Notes under the pieces: model-generated
Database searches by the model: none
Seen by the model: the letters and a program-made list of their open reading frames with translations, nothing else
What the model was told of the DNA's origin: nothing
Origin: Arenibaculum pallidiluteum
GTDB taxonomy: Bacteria; Pseudomonadota; Alphaproteobacteria; Azospirillales; Azospirillaceae
Length of the DNA stretch: 64,000 nt
Reading direction: 5' to 3'
NCBI RefSeq assembly: GCF_017355985.1
Contig: NZ_JAFIQU010000005.1
Span: 248,001 to 312,000, forward strand
In this document: positions 8,401-16,023 of the stretch, one piece after another
Position numbering within the stretch: the first letter of the stretch is position 1
Layout of the letters: the number at the start of each line of letters is the position of its first letter
Translations under genes and position numbers: made by a program

Positions 8401-9429
8401 ATCGAAAGCCAGATGGCGGCGCTGACCGAGCAGACGGGCGCGCTTGAGGCGAACACGACGGCGATGCGGCAGCTTGCCGCCGGGCTGCGGCAGGCCGCGG
8501 ACTCGATGCTGACCGACACGGCCTTGTCGCCGCTGTCGCCGATGGACCTGCTCGCCGAGGCGCAGCGGCAGTTCGAGGCGGCCGCGGCGCGTGCCGCCGG
8601 TGGCGACCAGGCGGCGGCCGGGCAGCTTGCCGGGCTCGGCCAGCGCTACCGCGAGGCCGAGATCGCGGTCTACGCCAGCAGTCGCTCGGACGCATTCAAC
8701 CGCGTTCAGGAGGTGCTGCGCGACGTCGCCGACGGCTTCGAGGGCGGCCTGACGCTCGACGAGCAGGCGCTGACGACGCAGAAGTCGCAGCTCGAGGAAA
8801 TGCGCAAGCTCGTGACGCAGCTTCGCACGGGCACCGACCGCCAGGTCTTCTCGCTGGAGACGCTGCGGGCGGAGACGACGGGCGCGCTGTCGCGCCTGGC
8901 GGCCGCGCTCGGCGGACTGCCCGGCGGCGCGCTGCCCGGCGGCCCCTCGCAGGATCTCGGCGATTGGGGGCCGACGACGGCGCGCAAGCTGGCGATGGCG
9001 ACGGGCTACACCGGGGCATTCCGCAACGGGGCGTTCCCACGGTGGATCCTCGGCCAGTCGCCCGAGATGCAGGAGCTCGCCCGCCAGATCATGCGCGCCG
9101 CCGGCGTCATGCCGTCCTTCGCCGCCGGTGGCGAGCATGCCGGCGGGCTCCGGCTGGTCGGCGAGCGCGGCTGGGAGATCGAGGCGACGGGGCCGAGCAG
9201 GATCTGGAATCAGGAGCAGATCGGCCGCGCCATGCGGGCCGCCAACGGCAACGACCTCGCCGGCGTGACGGCGGAGCTGCGCGAGCACACGCAGCTTCTG
9301 CGCGCCACGGTCTACGAAGCCAACCAGCTCCGCGCCGAGACGATCAAGCTGCGGCGTGAGAACGCCCGGCTGACGGCGCAGATCGCCGACCGTGACGCCT
9401 CGACGCCCCGCATGGGGACCTACGCATGA
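5428..9429 (+). CDS. Phage tape measure protein
   Basis: A 1333-aa protein that sets tail length and is threaded through the tail tube. The frame is open from 5224, but the start at 5428 (ATG with GAGG nine bases before) follows the chaperone stop. Layout: long coiled coil at 1-130, hydrophobic helices about 155-185 (GPWGAVIGAAVTIVGALAVG), coiled coil about 300-510, a glycine/alanine-rich hydrophobic block about 560-740, and a C-terminal helical region that ends with MPSFAAGGEHAGGLRLVGERGWE, the conserved tape-measure end motif. At about 3 residues per 4.5 angstrom the tail would be near 200 nm. The minus-strand frame over 5458-9288 is a GC-rich shadow. Confidence 0.92.
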   Translation: MAQREEAVTALVFDARQAQQGAQQFEQAAKKIVAANAQAERATERVVAVVGEQSRALERLKRAVDPAYASQQKLAAAQDLIDRQAQRGLITERERLRLLDMAEKRYASTAVAANRMGGSLQNVGYQVADVATQISMGQNALQAFAIQGGQVIQAFGPWGAVIGAAVTIVGALAVGVGKAGDAAADAETAYSSYANAMELAKSAGEDLTTATGKRREALEAERRGIIEAMEAQLAYAEVRASTMGIGGFGPEAALAGGQVDVVIQGQKNAIRQLRIELEILKGTYGVYNDGARTAAVETQGATSATGGYRDAVKSLNDQLRQQIEDLGFQADAQDRSNATKLEAKLRAEAMKVAGVLEWESVDATTRARVDEAVALQRTIDRKEAATKASEKAAQAAKHEAEQLRQRNRAINAAATDAAADEERTRAAASKRAQEFLKDQTQLEQALMREVDASQKLLDLAGEDERTRAVRIKQLEIETRWREKLGSLSPAQIENARQAAEAIVDNERALQRYNAGLQELERFGDRAFDALIEGAVQGKNGILDLASVVRGLGAELVTVAARMAILNPIKNAILGGNLPTLGTFAGPTAAAASGGGMGGVGTISNLSSLGSLFGGSTALHGIGTSIATSSIGQSLGLSTAAGANGITWMTGAGSSFASGLSASPWGVIGGLGANMLGLGGGIGGTLGGIAGSIGGGMAGAAALGSILGSAAGPIGAIAGSFLGTALGGLFGNRKPSRGPTLFTTAEFENGGLNYSTSGVDNKADPQMAATLAAGVVQAMAQFLGASGGAITGYTSMQLEQDAKGTLLKVRGSRVGGTYETAEEAVIAGLRESIANGAITGVGSEVAKAIANSTAEEIDAFMADVGLGRLVDRLESGKGPLTTFEEQLEALEKQWADQIAKAKDLGLATAGLTALRDKELAAIRQQQQAANDSIAIRGLTLLGRNRRAGLLGFDNAAAQQLRDAEAQGLDVALLRQVLSGERAQLDASLLADAIESQMAALTEQTGALEANTTAMRQLAAGLRQAADSMLTDTALSPLSPMDLLAEAQRQFEAAAARAAGGDQAAAGQLAGLGQRYREAEIAVYASSRSDAFNRVQEVLRDVADGFEGGLTLDEQALTTQKSQLEEMRKLVTQLRTGTDRQVFSLETLRAETTGALSRLAAALGGLPGGALPGGPSQDLGDWGPTTARKLAMATGYTGAFRNGAFPRWILGQSPEMQELARQIMRAAGVMPSFAAGGEHAGGLRLVGERGWEIEATGPSRIWNQEQIGRAMRAANGNDLAGVTAELREHTQLLRATVYEANQLRAETIKLRRENARLTAQIADRDASTPRMGTYA

Positions 9430-10967
9430 CGGTATCCGCCGATCCCAGCATCGCCCGGCAGTTTCTGGTCGAGGTGTCGCCCTACGACACCGCGGCCGAG
9501 GACGTGGTCGAGATCGACCTCGGGAGCCGCGACATCGTGTTCCCGTCGAACGACCCGGATGCGCCGAACCGGGAATACGACGGGCGCCTGCTGTCGCCGT
9601 TCACGATCAAGCGCGCGATGTTCCGCGAGGGGCTGATCGGCGGCCGCTCGCTGCCGAGCTACGGCGGTGTGCGCGTGGTCAACGATCAGCAGTACGTCGG
9701 CGACGGCACGCTCGCCGCCTGGCGCGGCTACGGATGGGACGGCCGGCGCATCCGGATCCTGATGGGTCCGGTCGATGGTACCTATGCCGAGCATGACGTT
9801 CTGCTCGACGGCATCGTGCAGGCGGCGCCGAGCTTCGGGCTGAACGAGATCGTGATCCCGATCGCCGACATTCAGGAGCGGCTCGGCAAGCAGATCGAGA
9901 CGGCGACCTATGCCGGCACCGGCGCTTTCGAGGGCGGCGCCGACCTGAAGGGCCGCGTGAAGCCGTTCGCCGCCGGCCAGGTGCGCGGCGCCGAGCCGGT
10001 GCTCGTCAATCCGGCGCTGCTTTGGTACGACCTGACGCCGACGACGGGCATTCATTCCGTGCAGCAGGTCACCGACGGCGCGGTCGCGCTGACGGCGTCT
10101 CTGAGCAACCCGCCGCCGTCGGGCTCCTACTACCTCGACGCCGCGAACGGCCGGATCCGGCTGGGCTCGCGGCCGCAGTTCATCCTGCGCGTCGATTTTC
10201 GGTCGGCGTTCGGGAGCAACGCGACGACGGCGGCCGACATCATCGAGGAGCTTCTGACGGCGCGCCTGGGCTTCGACCTGGCGGAGCTCGATACGGCATC
10301 GTTCACGGCGCTGAACACCGCCAACAGCGCGACGGTCGGGTGCTTCTACAAGGACACGACCGAAGGACTGACGGCGATCGACTGGCTGATCGGCTCGGTC
10401 GGCGGCTACTACACCGCCAACCGCGCCGGGCAGCTCGTGGTCGGCCGGTTGGAGGCGCCGACGGCGACCTCGGAGACGGATCCGCAGATCGCGCTGGTGA
10501 TCGACGACACCGACCTCGAGCGCGCGTCGTTCGTGCTGTCGCCGGCGGACAAGCCGCCATACCGCATCGAGATCGGATACAGGCGGAACCATACCGTCCT
10601 GTCGTCCGACCAGATCGCCGCGGCCGCGACCGACGCCGACGAGGCGTTCGCGCTGAACGAGTACCGGATCGAGGCCGTCGAGCGCGCGGCGACGCTGACG
10701 AAGCATCTGCTGTCCAAGCCGCTGCGCCGCGACACCGGGCTCGACACGCAGGCGGACGCCGCGGCCGAGGCTGCCCGGGTGCGCGACCTGATCTCGGTCC
10801 CGCGCGAGGTCGTCGAGTGCAAGCTGCAGACGCAGCCGATGCTGCTGGAGCTCGGCGACGAGGTGTGGGTCCGCTCCGAGCTCTACGACGTCGATGCCGC
10901 GTTCCGCGTGATCGGCGACGACCAGAATGCCCGCGAAGGGCGCGTTTCCCTCGTCCTGTGGAGATGA
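9426..10967 (+). CDS. Phage tail tip / hub-region protein
   Basis: A 513-aa protein whose ATG overlaps the tape-measure stop (ATGA). Beta-rich N-terminus with SRDIVFPSNDPDAPNREYDGRLL, a middle with DIQERLGKQIETATYAGTG, and a C-terminal LGDEVWVRSELYDVDAAFRVIGDDQNAREGRVSL segment that resembles hub-like folds. Order after the tape measure indicates distal tail or tip. I do not recognise a more exact family and see no peptidase or lysozyme motif. Confidence 0.7.
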   Translation: MTVSADPSIARQFLVEVSPYDTAAEDVVEIDLGSRDIVFPSNDPDAPNREYDGRLLSPFTIKRAMFREGLIGGRSLPSYGGVRVVNDQQYVGDGTLAAWRGYGWDGRRIRILMGPVDGTYAEHDVLLDGIVQAAPSFGLNEIVIPIADIQERLGKQIETATYAGTGAFEGGADLKGRVKPFAAGQVRGAEPVLVNPALLWYDLTPTTGIHSVQQVTDGAVALTASLSNPPPSGSYYLDAANGRIRLGSRPQFILRVDFRSAFGSNATTAADIIEELLTARLGFDLAELDTASFTALNTANSATVGCFYKDTTEGLTAIDWLIGSVGGYYTANRAGQLVVGRLEAPTATSETDPQIALVIDDTDLERASFVLSPADKPPYRIEIGYRRNHTVLSSDQIAAAATDADEAFALNEYRIEAVERAATLTKHLLSKPLRRDTGLDTQADAAAEAARVRDLISVPREVVECKLQTQPMLLELGDEVWVRSELYDVDAAFRVIGDDQNAREGRVSLVLWR

Positions 10968-10970
10968 GCC

Positions 10971-11819
10971 GTGGCGCAGGCCGATAACGTCCTCTTCCTG
11001 TACCGCAACTATGTCGACGAGGCGACGCTGACCGCCAGCAGCGCGGCGACGCCGGTCGACCGCGTCAAGGATTTCCGGCCGGGCCGCGTGTGGACGGCGG
11101 CCGGCTTCGCGTCCGAGACAGTCACCGTCGACTGCGGCGCCGACGTGCAGATGACGCACGCGGCGGCGGCGGCCTTCAACCTGAACGCCGCCGGGTCGAT
11201 CCGCGTCGAGGTGTCGGCCGTCAGCGACTTCTCGACGCTGCTCTATGACAGTGACGACGTCGAAGCCTGGCCGCCGGTGGCGGGGTTCGGTACGGACGGA
11301 TTCGGCAACAGCCTCGGCGGATACCCGGTGCTGACCGGGATCAACGATTACCGGCCCTACAGGGTGTTCGCCTTCGGCGAGACGCTGATCGCGCGTCATG
11401 TGCGGTTCACCTTCGACAACCCGGGGCTTGGCACCGGCATTCAGGTCGGCCGGCTGTTCGTCGGGCTCGGCGTCCAGCCGGAAGTGAACTTCGGCTACGA
11501 CTGGTCGACCGAGTGGGTGGACCCGTCGGAGATCATCGACACCGAAGAGAGCTTCTTCATCGTCCGGCGCAAGAAGTACCGCGTCCTGCGGCTGAGCCTG
11601 CCGCGGCTGACGACGGCCGAGGCGCTCGGCAGCTTCGACGATCTGAAGCGTATCGTCGGCCGCTCGCGCGACCTCTTCGTGATGCTGTTCCCGACGGGCT
11701 CGGTGCCGACGCAGTACCGCACGACGATCTACGGCGTGCCGATCGAGAACGGGGCGATCTCCAACCCCTACGTCAACGGCTTCTCCACTTCCATCGCTAT
11801 CCGGGAGCTCGCCCGATGA
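10971..11819 (+). CDS. Phage tail protein, discoidin-like distal component
   Basis: A 282-aa protein starting at GTG 10971, three bases after the previous stop. The first two thirds (VTVDCGADVQMTHAAAAAF, NAAGSIRVEVSAVSDF, ARHVRFTFDNPG) follow a galactose-binding/discoidin-like beta pattern. The last third (KKYRVLRLSLPRLTTAEALG ... LFVMLFPTGSVPTQYRTTIYG) is shared with tail-tip proteins of alphaproteobacterial phages. The stop overlaps the next ATG by four bases. It probably belongs to the tip that carries the fibres and may bind a sugar, though this is inference. Confidence 0.65.
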   Translation: MAQADNVLFLYRNYVDEATLTASSAATPVDRVKDFRPGRVWTAAGFASETVTVDCGADVQMTHAAAAAFNLNAAGSIRVEVSAVSDFSTLLYDSDDVEAWPPVAGFGTDGFGNSLGGYPVLTGINDYRPYRVFAFGETLIARHVRFTFDNPGLGTGIQVGRLFVGLGVQPEVNFGYDWSTEWVDPSEIIDTEESFFIVRRKKYRVLRLSLPRLTTAEALGSFDDLKRIVGRSRDLFVMLFPTGSVPTQYRTTIYGVPIENGAISNPYVNGFSTSIAIRELAR

Positions 11820-12637
11820 GCATCGAGACTTTGCTGAACGCCCTGCTGGCGAAGCGGGGGCAGGATTATTTCGCCGAGTTCAAAGCCTTCACGGAGGCGC
11901 TCCTCGCGGACAACGCGGCGCTGCTGACGCAGGCGCTCGGCGCCACGACGTCGGCATCGCCGCATTCCGTCTCGACCGGATCGAAGACCTTCGCGATGGC
12001 CGAGGCGATCCCTTATGGCCCCGGGGCGTTCGTGCTGATCGCCCGGGCATCGGATCCCGCGACGTGGCTCTTCGGCCAGGTGACGGCGCGCAGCGGAGCC
12101 GACCTGACGGTGAACGTGACGCTCGTGGATGGGGCCGGCGGCTCCTTCTCGGACTGGGCGATCACCGCATCCGGCCCGCGCGGCGCGAAGGGAGCCACCG
12201 GAGACGTAGCGAGCTTCAACGGCCGCACTGGCGCCGTGACGCCGCAGAGCGGCGACTACACAGCGGCCATGGTGACCAATTCCGCGGCGGTGAACGTCGC
12301 GCAGACCTTCACGGCGGCGCAGCGGGGCGCGATCGCAGCCCTTGCGGATGGGGCGACCATCACCCCGGACTTCGCCGTCGCCAATTTCTTCACCGTGACG
12401 CTCGGCGGCAACCGGACCCTGGCGAACCCCGCCAACCTCGTGCCGGGGCAGAGCGGATCGATCATCGTCCGCCAGGATGCGACGGGCTCGCGGACGCTGG
12501 CCTATGGCAGCCACTGGAAGTTCCCCGGCGCCAGCGCACCTGTCCTGACCACGGCCGCATCCCGTGTCGACCGGCTCGACTACCTCGTGGTGTCCGGCAC
12601 CGAGATCCACGCCGCGCTGACGAGGGACATCCGATGA
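11816..12637 (+). CDS. Phage tail fibre protein
   Basis: A 273-aa protein that starts at ATG 11816 overlapping the previous stop; the longer frame upstream lies inside the previous gene. The N-terminal part (LLNALLAKRGQDYFAEFKAF) anchors. A short collagen-like stretch GPRGAKGATGD (about residues 119-129) leads to FNGRTGAVTPQSGDYTAA, the fibre motif found before many receptor-binding ends. The C-terminal part (TLGGNRTLANPANLVPGQSG...YGSHWKFPG) is a beta-rich segment common in fibre tips. It is the likely main receptor-binding or shaft protein. Confidence 0.85.
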   Translation: MSIETLLNALLAKRGQDYFAEFKAFTEALLADNAALLTQALGATTSASPHSVSTGSKTFAMAEAIPYGPGAFVLIARASDPATWLFGQVTARSGADLTVNVTLVDGAGGSFSDWAITASGPRGAKGATGDVASFNGRTGAVTPQSGDYTAAMVTNSAAVNVAQTFTAAQRGAIAALADGATITPDFAVANFFTVTLGGNRTLANPANLVPGQSGSIIVRQDATGSRTLAYGSHWKFPGASAPVLTTAASRVDRLDYLVVSGTEIHAALTRDIR

Positions 12638-13392
12638 TCCCGGGCGCGGGCATGATGCTGGCGAGCTCGGCGCGGCGGGTGTCGTTCGAGATCGTCGGCG
12701 CGGGCGGCCAGGGCGGCCAGGCCAACCTGCAGAACCCTGGCGCCAACGGCGGCGACGGGCAGATCGTCCGCTTTGACGTCACGCTCGAGCGCGGAACGGT
12801 CCTCGACCTCGTCGTCGGCAGCGGGAACATCGGCTATTCCAGTGCCAAGGCGAACAATCACAAGGGAGGCACTGGGGGCACGGGCATTTTCGGCACCAAT
12901 GGCGCTAATGGCGGCAATGGTGGTCAGGCCAGTGTGGTCTACCTCAACGGCATTCCCTGGGCCGGCGCGGGTGCCGGCGGCGGTGGAGGAGGGCGGGCCC
13001 ATGCCGCCGCTGGGGGCGATGGTCAGGCAACCCACATCGGTTCGGGCGTATCGACGGGAGCAAACGGCCAATCCGAAAGCACCGCTGGTGCGGGCGGCGG
13101 CGGCGGCGGCGGCGGTATCTCGTCGTCAAGTAACCAGCAAGGCGGAGCGGGCGGAACAAGCGGGGGCCCCGCGACCGGCGGGCATGTCGGCGGCACACTC
13201 ACTCCCTTCGGGGCCGGGACGTTTACCGGGGTGAACAACAATAGCAGTGCTGGAGCCGGCGGGGCTGGGGGATCCGTGATTCCCAGCGGCGTCGGTTCAA
13301 ACGGGCAGAACGGCCGCATCACCACCACGGTGGATGGCGTGCAGCACGTCTTCAACTACACGGGCTCCGATCAGACTTTCACCATCCCATAG
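12634..13392 (+). CDS. Glycine-rich fibre-tip protein
   Basis: A 252-aa protein coupled to the fibre by an ATGA overlap. It opens with a strand (VSFEIVGAGGQGGQ) and is dominated by GGxGG runs (about residues 20-220) including an uninterrupted run of seven glycines, ending with a strand HVFNYTGSDQTFTIP. Glycine-rich domains of this kind occur at the ends of fibres as adhesins with polyglycine helices. Base composition at 13090-13120 is repetitive, which makes the region prone to slippage and variation. Receptor recognition is inferred. Confidence 0.8.
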   Translation: MIPGAGMMLASSARRVSFEIVGAGGQGGQANLQNPGANGGDGQIVRFDVTLERGTVLDLVVGSGNIGYSSAKANNHKGGTGGTGIFGTNGANGGNGGQASVVYLNGIPWAGAGAGGGGGGRAHAAAGGDGQATHIGSGVSTGANGQSESTAGAGGGGGGGGISSSSNQQGGAGGTSGGPATGGHVGGTLTPFGAGTFTGVNNNSSAGAGGAGGSVIPSGVGSNGQNGRITTTVDGVQHVFNYTGSDQTFTIP

Positions 13393-13407
13393 CGGCTGCT
13401 ATGGGAT
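13384..13407 (+). other. Perfect hairpin between fibre and glycosyltransferase genes
   Basis: Ten-base arms ATCCCATAGC and GCTATGGGAT flank a GGCT loop. The left arm contains the stop codon of the fibre-tip gene and the right arm carries the purine-rich GGGA just before the ATG at 13412. No T run follows, so it is not a classical terminator. It could limit translation of the downstream gene unless ribosomes finishing the upstream gene open it. Confidence 0.7.
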
Positions 13408-13411
13408 CTGC

Positions 13412-14365
13412 ATGGACGTCCGACGGTTCCATGAGATCGTGAACGAGGCGACGGCGCGTGGCGACACGGCCTGCGCAGATCAACTGGTCGGCATGGCGGT
13501 TGCCCGAGCGTTCGCGCTGCTTCGTGCCGGCCGCTATCGGGAAGGCTGGGTCGAGTTCGAGAAGCGGTCCCGGGCGATCAGGTTCGGTGGCCCCGTATGG
13601 GATGGCTCTCCGTTCCCCGACCAGACACTGCTGATCCAGACCGAGCAGGGGATGGGCGACACGATCCAGTTCGCCCGGTATGTGACGCTCGCGAAGGCGC
13701 GGGGTGGGCGGGTGGTGCTAAGGGCACAGGCACCACTCGCTATGCTTCTCAGGGCGTCGCGGTTGGCAGACGAGGTGATCTCGCCGGGCGACCCGCTCCC
13801 GGAGTGGCATCACCGGACGCTTCTGATGAGCCTCCCCGCGCTGTTCGGGACGACGCTGGAGACGCTCCCCAGGAGCAATGTCCCGTACTTGCGGACGCCT
13901 TACCAAGCCAACCTCGGTGGCAAGAACCCCCGGAAAGTCGGGCTCGTATGGGCAGGGAATCCGGAGAACCCGCGAGACGCGGTGAGATCGATACCCTTCT
14001 CGGCGCTGCGTCCTTTGCTGGACGTTCCGGGTGCCGACTGGTTCAGCCTGCAGGTCGGCCCGAGTGCTGAACAGATCGATGACCGCAGGGTCGACCACCT
14101 CGGCTCGGGGCTGACGGATTTCGCCATCACGGCCGCGGTGGTGAACGCGCTAGATCTGGTGATCACGGTCGACACCTCCGTTGCCCATTTGGCTGGAGCG
14201 CTCGGGCGGCCGGTATGGGTGCTGCTGGATCACGACCCGGACTGGCGCTGGATGCTGGGCCGCGAGGACAGTCCTTGGTATCCGACCATGCGGCTGTTCC
14301 GGCAGGATGCGCCCGGCGACTGGGGCGGCGTGGTGCAGCGAATAGCCCAGGCGCTACGGCGCTGA
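13412..14365 (+). CDS. Glycosyltransferase family 9-like protein (TPR/GT type) in the prophage
   Basis: A 317-aa protein of the type fused to TPR repeats in many alphaproteobacteria. A short N-terminal helical part is followed by LLRAGRYREGWVEFEKR, then EQGMGDTIQFARYV (about 77-90), a GLVWAGNPEN segment, and the C-terminal catalytic-like DLVITVDTSVAHLAGALGRP (about 250-270), DWRWMLGREDSPWYPTMRLFRQ. The last block is near the heptosyltransferase-type nucleotide-sugar fold. It sits between the fibre and lysis genes on the late strand. It may glycosylate the fibre or alter host surface sugars; which is open. Confidence 0.8.
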   Translation: MDVRRFHEIVNEATARGDTACADQLVGMAVARAFALLRAGRYREGWVEFEKRSRAIRFGGPVWDGSPFPDQTLLIQTEQGMGDTIQFARYVTLAKARGGRVVLRAQAPLAMLLRASRLADEVISPGDPLPEWHHRTLLMSLPALFGTTLETLPRSNVPYLRTPYQANLGGKNPRKVGLVWAGNPENPRDAVRSIPFSALRPLLDVPGADWFSLQVGPSAEQIDDRRVDHLGSGLTDFAITAAVVNALDLVITVDTSVAHLAGALGRPVWVLLDHDPDWRWMLGREDSPWYPTMRLFRQDAPGDWGGVVQRIAQALRR

Positions 14366-14389
14366 ACGGCACGACAGACTGACGGACAG

Positions 14390-14413
14390 GGGCTCGCTTC
14401 GGCGGGCCCTTTT
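14390..14413 (+). terminator. Rho-independent terminator after glycosyltransferase
   Basis: Stem GGGCTCGC / GCGGGCCC with one G-T pair, TTCG tetraloop, followed by TTTT. It closes the structural transcript. Confidence 0.85.
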
Positions 14414-14430
14414 CGCATCAGCATTTCACA

Positions 14431-14452
14431 GGCCGCCTCGAGCGGCCTTTTT
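14431..14452 (+). terminator. Second rho-independent terminator in tandem
   Basis: Stem GGCCGC / GCGGCC around a CTCGA loop, followed by TTTTT. It lies 18 bases after the first terminator and 29 bases before the endolysin start, so lysis genes either depend on antitermination or have their own promoter. Confidence 0.85.
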
Positions 14453-14481
14453 CATGCCCGAGTGCCGGGCAGGAGGTTTCC

Positions 14482-15030
14482 ATGACCGTCGACGACATCA
14501 TCACCGAGATCCTGCGCCACGAGGGCTGGCCGCGGTTCACCAACCATCCGGCCGACCGCGGCGGTCCGACGAAGGGCGGCATCACGCTGGAGACGCTCCG
14601 GCGCTGGCGCGCGCCCCGCAGCGTCATCGCGCGCGACGTCGAAGCGCTGGACGAGGTCGAGGTCCGGGCGATCTACCAGGCCCGCTACGTCGAGGAGCCG
14701 GGCTATGCCGGCATCATCGACGACCGGCTGCGGGCGCTCGTGGTCGATTGCGCCGTGCTGTTCGGAACCGACGACGCGTCGCCCTGGCTGCAGCAGGCTG
14801 CGAACGCCTATGGGGCGGGGCTGAAGGTCGATGGGCAGGTCGGGCCCAAGACCCTCGCGGCCGTCAACTGCATCGATCCTGCGAAGCTCTTCCGGCGTGT
14901 CCTCGCGGCCCGGATCCGCAAGCACGGCCGTGTCGTCACCGACGACGCGAAAGCGCGCGGCCGCACCTCGGATCAATCCCTCAACGCCGCTGGCTGGCTC
15001 GCCCGCGCCGCCGAGTTCCTGGAGGCCTGA
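14482..15030 (+). CDS. Endolysin, GH108-type N-acetylmuramidase
   Basis: A 182-aa muramidase that cuts peptidoglycan at the end of infection. The N-terminus IITEILRHEGWPRFTNHPAD carries the catalytic glutamate of the E-G-[GW] motif (E14) and the D-RGGPTKGGITLETL segment; a C-terminal peptidoglycan-binding-like half has GLKVDGQVGPKTLAAVN and ends in a helix. There is no signal peptide, so it needs the holin for release. GCAGGAGGTTTCC before the ATG is an excellent ribosome site. Length matches the family. Confidence 0.9.
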   Translation: MTVDDIITEILRHEGWPRFTNHPADRGGPTKGGITLETLRRWRAPRSVIARDVEALDEVEVRAIYQARYVEEPGYAGIIDDRLRALVVDCAVLFGTDDASPWLQQAANAYGAGLKVDGQVGPKTLAAVNCIDPAKLFRRVLAARIRKHGRVVTDDAKARGRTSDQSLNAAGWLARAAEFLEA

Positions 15031-15033
15031 ATC

Positions 15034-15600
15034 ATGCTGCCCGCCATGATCCCCGTCGCGCTCGCCATCGCCCAGGCCGCGGCGCCAGCGCTGGTGCCCG
15101 CGCTCACCGAATCCTTCACCGGCAGCGCCAAGGCCGGAGCCGTCGCTGCGGCTGTGGTCGATGCAGCCATGCAGGCGACCGGCACCGACACGCCGGCGGC
15201 CGCGCGCGACGCCATGCTGGCGGACCCGGCGGCGACGGAGGCCGTGCGCCTGGCGCTGATCGACATTGAGCGCGCGGAGATCGAGGCGCTGACGGAGCGG
15301 CTGCGCATCGACGCCGCGGACCGGGACAGCGCGCGCCGGCGCGAGGTCGACACGAAAGATCCGACGCCGAGCCGGCTGGCCTACTTAATCTTCGGCGCTT
15401 TTATGGCGTATGCGTTCACGATTCTCGTCAGCGCCGTGCTCGGTCTGGCTGGCATCAAGGAACCGCTCGTCGCGGGCTTGGTCGGGACCGGCTTTGGCGC
15501 GCTGGGCAGCGAGGCCGCACGGATTGGGAATTACTACTTCGGCAGCTCGGCGGGCAGCGCCGCGAAGCAGAGAACACTGGACTCACTGCGCGGAGGATGA
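15034..15600 (+). CDS. Holin, 3TM type (gene-transfer-release family)
   Basis: A 188-aa membrane protein four bases downstream of the endolysin stop. An N-terminal hydrophobic segment (MLPAMIPVALAIAQAAAPALV), a long charged alpha-helical middle (RAEIEALTERLRIDAADRDSARR), then two transmembrane helices (LAYLIFGAFMAYAFTILVSAVLGL and about 140-165) match the 'holin of 3TMs' family first noted in gene transfer agents. It should form the membrane lesion that lets the endolysin out. Confidence 0.85.
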   Translation: MLPAMIPVALAIAQAAAPALVPALTESFTGSAKAGAVAAAVVDAAMQATGTDTPAAARDAMLADPAATEAVRLALIDIERAEIEALTERLRIDAADRDSARRREVDTKDPTPSRLAYLIFGAFMAYAFTILVSAVLGLAGIKEPLVAGLVGTGFGALGSEAARIGNYYFGSSAGSAAKQRTLDSLRGG

Positions 15601-15707
15601 GGTCACACTGCCGCTAGGCTGAGTTTAGGTGGGCAATGCGCGGAAGCTGCGCCCCTCATGGATCTTTCGGTTGGCCGCAGTATATAAATAGCGCTGCCGG
15701 CGCTGCT

Positions 15708-15725
15708 TAAGTCAGTGCTGACTTA
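15708..15725. promoter_or_regulatory. Inverted repeat, operator-like
   Basis: TAAGTCAG and CTGACTTA are exact 8-base inverted arms around TG, placed 18 bases after an AT-rich TATATAAATA. The shape is that of a dimeric repressor site, but no repressor is in view. Confidence 0.5.
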
Positions 15726-15738
15726 CCGTGATTGCTGG

Positions 15739-15769
15739 CAGTGCAGCAGTGCAGCAGTGCAGCATGCAG
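15739..15769. repeat. Tandem 8-base repeat CAGTGCAG x3 plus partial
   Basis: Three exact copies of CAGTGCAG (15739, 15747, 15755) are followed by CATGCAG. It lies 14 bases after the inverted repeat. Copy number could vary between strains. Confidence 0.9.
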
Positions 15770-16023
15770 GAAGCTAGTTTCATAGCTTCATAGCTACGGA
15801 GGCGTCGGCCATGGTGAATTTAAACGCCACCGTACCTCACATACGCTTTCGGGAGGCGGAAGCATGCACCGAGAGGCGCGATAATTACTTGCGTTCGGAA
15901 TGGGCTGGCTTAGGATGCGTGAGGCGGACGGGGTAGGCTCGCAACCATGGCCCCGTCGCGCCGGCAACGGCGGGAGCAACTTACAAAGGTGCTCCCGCTC
16001 CCAACTGATGGAGATGCATCAGA

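Larger units (their letters stand above)
15601..16023. other. Noncoding region with repeats between lysis gene and next gene
   Basis: 423 bases without a convincing gene. It holds an 18-base inverted repeat (15708-15725), a CAGTGCAG tandem repeat (15739-15769), a CATAGCTT/CATAGCTA direct pair (15781-15796) and an AT-rich TATATAAATA (15681-15690). It could be a control region for late or lysogenic transcription; no reading frame here has family features. Confidence 0.6.

Noticed and set aside
5458-9288. 1276-codon open frame on the minus strand
   Set aside because: It lies antisense to the tape measure gene, has arginine/leucine/histidine-rich composition with no motif, and is a typical shadow in GC-rich DNA.
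9420-11399. 659-codon minus-strand frame over tail-tip genes
   Set aside because: Antisense to well-supported genes; composition is that of a shadow; no family feature.
15739-15769. CRISPR-like repeats
   Set aside because: The 8-base units are directly joined without spacers; it is a simple tandem repeat. No CRISPR array was seen in the window.
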